Made by a program: the position numbers and the translations under genes
Shown: positions 62,334-64,000 of the stretch, piece by piece
Numbering within the stretch: the stretch's first letter is position 1
Layout: each line of letters begins with the position of its first letter
Notes under the pieces: generated by a model
Databases searched by the model: none
What the model was told of the DNA's origin: nothing
The model's input: the letters and a program-made list of their open reading frames with translations, nothing else
NCBI RefSeq assembly: GCF_002304005.1
Contig: NZ_MRCQ01000002.1
Coordinates: 248,001 to 312,000 of the forward strand
Reading direction: 5' to 3'
Source of the DNA: Flavobacterium sp. ACN6
Lineage (GTDB): Bacteria; Bacteroidota; Bacteroidia; Flavobacteriales; Flavobacteriaceae
DNA length: 64,000 nt

Positions 62334-63326
62334 ATGAAAACTATATTAAACAAATTAATCAATCACGAAGTGCTTTCTAAAGAAGAAGCAAAAAATGTAT
62401 TGATTAACATTTCAAGCGGTCAGTACAATCCAAGTCAGATTTCATCATTTTTGACTGTATTTATGATGCGAAGTATTACAATCGACGAACTTTCGGGTTT
62501 TCGCGAAGCTTTATTAGAATTATGTATTCGCGTTGATTTATCAGCTTACAATACAATCGATTTATGCGGTACAGGCGGTGACGGAAAAGATACTTTCAAT
62601 ATTTCAACTTTAGCTTCTTTTGTAGCTGCAGGCGCAGGAATAAAAGTTGCGAAACATGGAAATTACGGTGTTTCTTCAATTTCAGGATCGAGCAACGTAA
62701 TGGAAAAAATGGGAATTAAATTCAGCAGCGATCCTTCGTTTTTAGAAAAATGTATCGATCAAGCAGGAATCTGTGTTTTGCACGCTCCCCTATTTCACCC
62801 AGCAATGAAAAATGTGGGACCAATCAGAAAAGAATTGGCTGTAAAAACATTCTTTAATATGTTGGGACCAATGGTAAATCCGTCATTCCCGCAGAATCAA
62901 TTAGTTGGAGTTTTCAACTTAGAATTAGCAAGAATGTATGCTTATTTATATCAAAATACCGACGTGAATTTTACGATCCTACATTCGCTTGACGGTTACG
63001 ACGAAATTTCATTAACCGGCCCAACAAAGACAATTTCAAATCATATGGAAGGAATGTTAAAGCCAGAAGATTTTGGTGTTCACCTTTTATCTCAAACAGA
63101 AATTGAAGGCGGAAAAACTATCGAAGAATCGGCTGCAATTTTTACCAATATCATTTCAGGAAAAGGAAATGAAGCACAAAACAATGTTGTTTTAGCGAAT
63201 GCTGCAATGGCAATTGCAACGGTTACAAAATGCTCTCCTTTAGAAGGTTTTGAATTGGCAAAAGAAAGTCTTTTATCTGGAAAGGGATTAAAAGCATTAC
63301 AAACATTACAAGAACTAAGCAGGTAA
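62334..63326 (+). CDS. trpD: Anthranilate phosphoribosyltransferase
   Basis: 330 residues. PRPP-binding motif CGTGGDGKDTFNIST and KHGNYGVSSISGSSN, then HPAMKNVGPIRKELAVKTF and the typical DE motif in DGYDEISLTG. It joins anthranilate to phosphoribosyl pyrophosphate. Third trp gene in line. Confidence 0.97.
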   Translation: MKTILNKLINHEVLSKEEAKNVLINISSGQYNPSQISSFLTVFMMRSITIDELSGFREALLELCIRVDLSAYNTIDLCGTGGDGKDTFNISTLASFVAAGAGIKVAKHGNYGVSSISGSSNVMEKMGIKFSSDPSFLEKCIDQAGICVLHAPLFHPAMKNVGPIRKELAVKTFFNMLGPMVNPSFPQNQLVGVFNLELARMYAYLYQNTDVNFTILHSLDGYDEISLTGPTKTISNHMEGMLKPEDFGVHLLSQTEIEGGKTIEESAAIFTNIISGKGNEAQNNVVLANAAMAIATVTKCSPLEGFELAKESLLSGKGLKALQTLQELSR

Positions 63327-63332
63327 AAAAAA

Positions 63333-63409
63333 TAGTTTCAAGTTTTCTTTGTTTCAGGTTTCAAGTTGTTGAAACGTAACCTGAAACTTGAAACCTGAAA
63401 CCTGAAACA
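63333..63409. repeat. CCTGAAACTTGAAAC heptamer hairpin before trpC
   Basis: TTTCAAGTTTTC and TTTCAGGTTTCAAGTTG face CCTGAAACTTGAAACC and CTGAAACCTGAAAC; period seven. Confidence 0.75.
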
Positions 63410-63416
63410 AAATAAA

Positions 63417-64000
63417 ATGAATATACTCGATAAAATAATCTTTGATAAACAACGCGAAGTTGTTCTTAAAAAATCCATTATTCCAGTTTCGCAGTTAGAA
63501 GCTTCGGTATTTTTTGAAAAACAAACTATTTCTCTCAGTCAGAAATTAAGAGAAAGCAATTCTGGAATTATCGCAGAACATAAACGCCGTTCTCCATCAA
63601 AATCAATCATAAACAATAATTTTACGGTTGAAGAAGTCGTTAAAGGCTACGAAAATGCTGGCGCTTGCGGCATTTCAGTTTTAACCGACGGAAAATATTT
63701 TGGAGGATCTTTAGACGATTTACTTTTGGCAAGAGCTTCAGTAAATATTCCACTTTTGCGAAAAGAATTTATTGTAGACGAATATCAGATTTTAGAAGCC
63801 AAAGCACATGGAGCCGATTTGATTTTGCTAATCGCAGCGGTTTTAACCCGTGAAGAAATTAAATCATTGTCTGAATTTGCTAAGAAATTAGGTTTAGAAG
63901 TTTTACTCGAAGTTCACAATCAAGAAGAATTAGAAAAATCAATTATGCCGACTCTAGACATGATTGGTGTGAACAACAGAAACTTAAAAACATTCGAAGT
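63417..64000 (+). CDS. trpC: Indole-3-glycerol phosphate synthase (3' end outside window)
   Basis: The first 194 residues or so are visible: MNILDKIIFDKQREVVLKK, then the catalytic IIAEHKRRSPSKS (Lys), GISVLTDGKYFGGS, LLRKEFIVDEYQ and GVNNRNLKTFEV. The TIM barrel turns CdRP into indole-3-glycerol phosphate. Fourth trp gene; the stop lies beyond the window. Confidence 0.96.
   Translation, partial: MNILDKIIFDKQREVVLKKSIIPVSQLEASVFFEKQTISLSQKLRESNSGIIAEHKRRSPSKSIINNNFTVEEVVKGYENAGACGISVLTDGKYFGGSLDDLLLARASVNIPLLRKEFIVDEYQILEAKAHGADLILLIAAVLTREEIKSLSEFAKKLGLEVLLEVHNQEELEKSIMPTLDMIGVNNRNLKTFE

Noticed and set aside
1..64000. tRNA, rRNA or complete insertion sequence
   Set aside because: No cloverleaf with the TTCRA loop and no transposase motifs were seen; only non-coding repeat elements are present.

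Overview
The window is chromosomal DNA from a member of the Bacteroidota, almost certainly Flavobacterium. It is AT-rich. Many start regions lack a Shine-Dalgarno sequence but carry the flavobacterial -7 element TAnnTTTG. Lipoproteins have the Bacteroidota-type lipobox, a short-Q-loop CydAB oxidase and GapN-type dehydrogenase are present, and the intergenic repeats (CTGGAGGC palindromes, GGGCTATCCGC blocks, 7-bp CTTGAAA arrays) are of a kind I associate with this genus. No rRNA, tRNA, CRISPR array, prophage or transposase gene was seen.

Layout. 1-4.4 kb: type I secretion operon (ABC - HlyD - TolC, leftward), with an unusually degenerate ATPase domain. 4.5-10.3 kb: small hypotheticals, a MocR/PdxR-type regulator, DUF2024, the PLP-binding protein YggS and an AAA+ ATPase; CTGGA-type boxes lie before mocR and yggS. 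10.3-17.7 kb: a processive GT2 glycosyltransferase, a single-domain response regulator and a 1469-residue multi-PAS histidine kinase. 17.8-28.6 kb: the most interesting region. Two paralogous modules (18.8-21.7 kb and 26.3-28.6 kb) each consist of a GGAATTCC palindrome, a roughly 190-nt putatively structured RNA with a potential pseudoknot and compensatory changes between copies, a 59-60 residue proline-rich lipoprotein, a terminator-like hairpin sitting on the next start codon, and a TPR sensor histidine kinase. Only the first copy has a response regulator. Between them lie a stand-alone HsdR-N nuclease-like protein, small lipoproteins and a GH1 beta-glucosidase. 28.6-35.2 kb: MITE-like repeat and an RND efflux operon. 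35.3-41.6 kb: acetyltransferase, beta-barrel protein, M1 peptidase, GapN-like dehydrogenase and rhodanese.

41.3-53.5 kb: a sulfur-handling regulon (rhodanese, Crp/Fnr regulator, TauE/SafE exporter, MBL-rhodanese persulfide dioxygenase-like protein, two YeeE/YedE halves). It is interrupted by a repeat-rich accessory stretch holding an XRE regulator, a membrane protein, a two-gene cassette (HExxH protein plus lipoprotein) flanked by copies of the same palindromic repeat, cydAB and an HD hydrolase. A shared 19-bp inverted repeat ACAGAA-N7-TTCTGT precedes two of the sulfur transcription units. 53.5-54.1 kb is a mosaic of intergenic repeats, followed by glpD.

56-57.8 kb: a MarR - nitroreductase - YceI operon with two palindromic operators 30 bp apart on its promoter. 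58-59.2 kb: a secreted beta-helix protein. 59.3-64 kb: the tryptophan operon, led by an 18-residue leader peptide with three consecutive Trp codons and an intrinsic terminator (ribosome-mediated attenuation), then trpE, an inserted lipoprotein gene, trpG, trpD and trpC (cut by the window end). All its downstream gaps hold repeat arrays.
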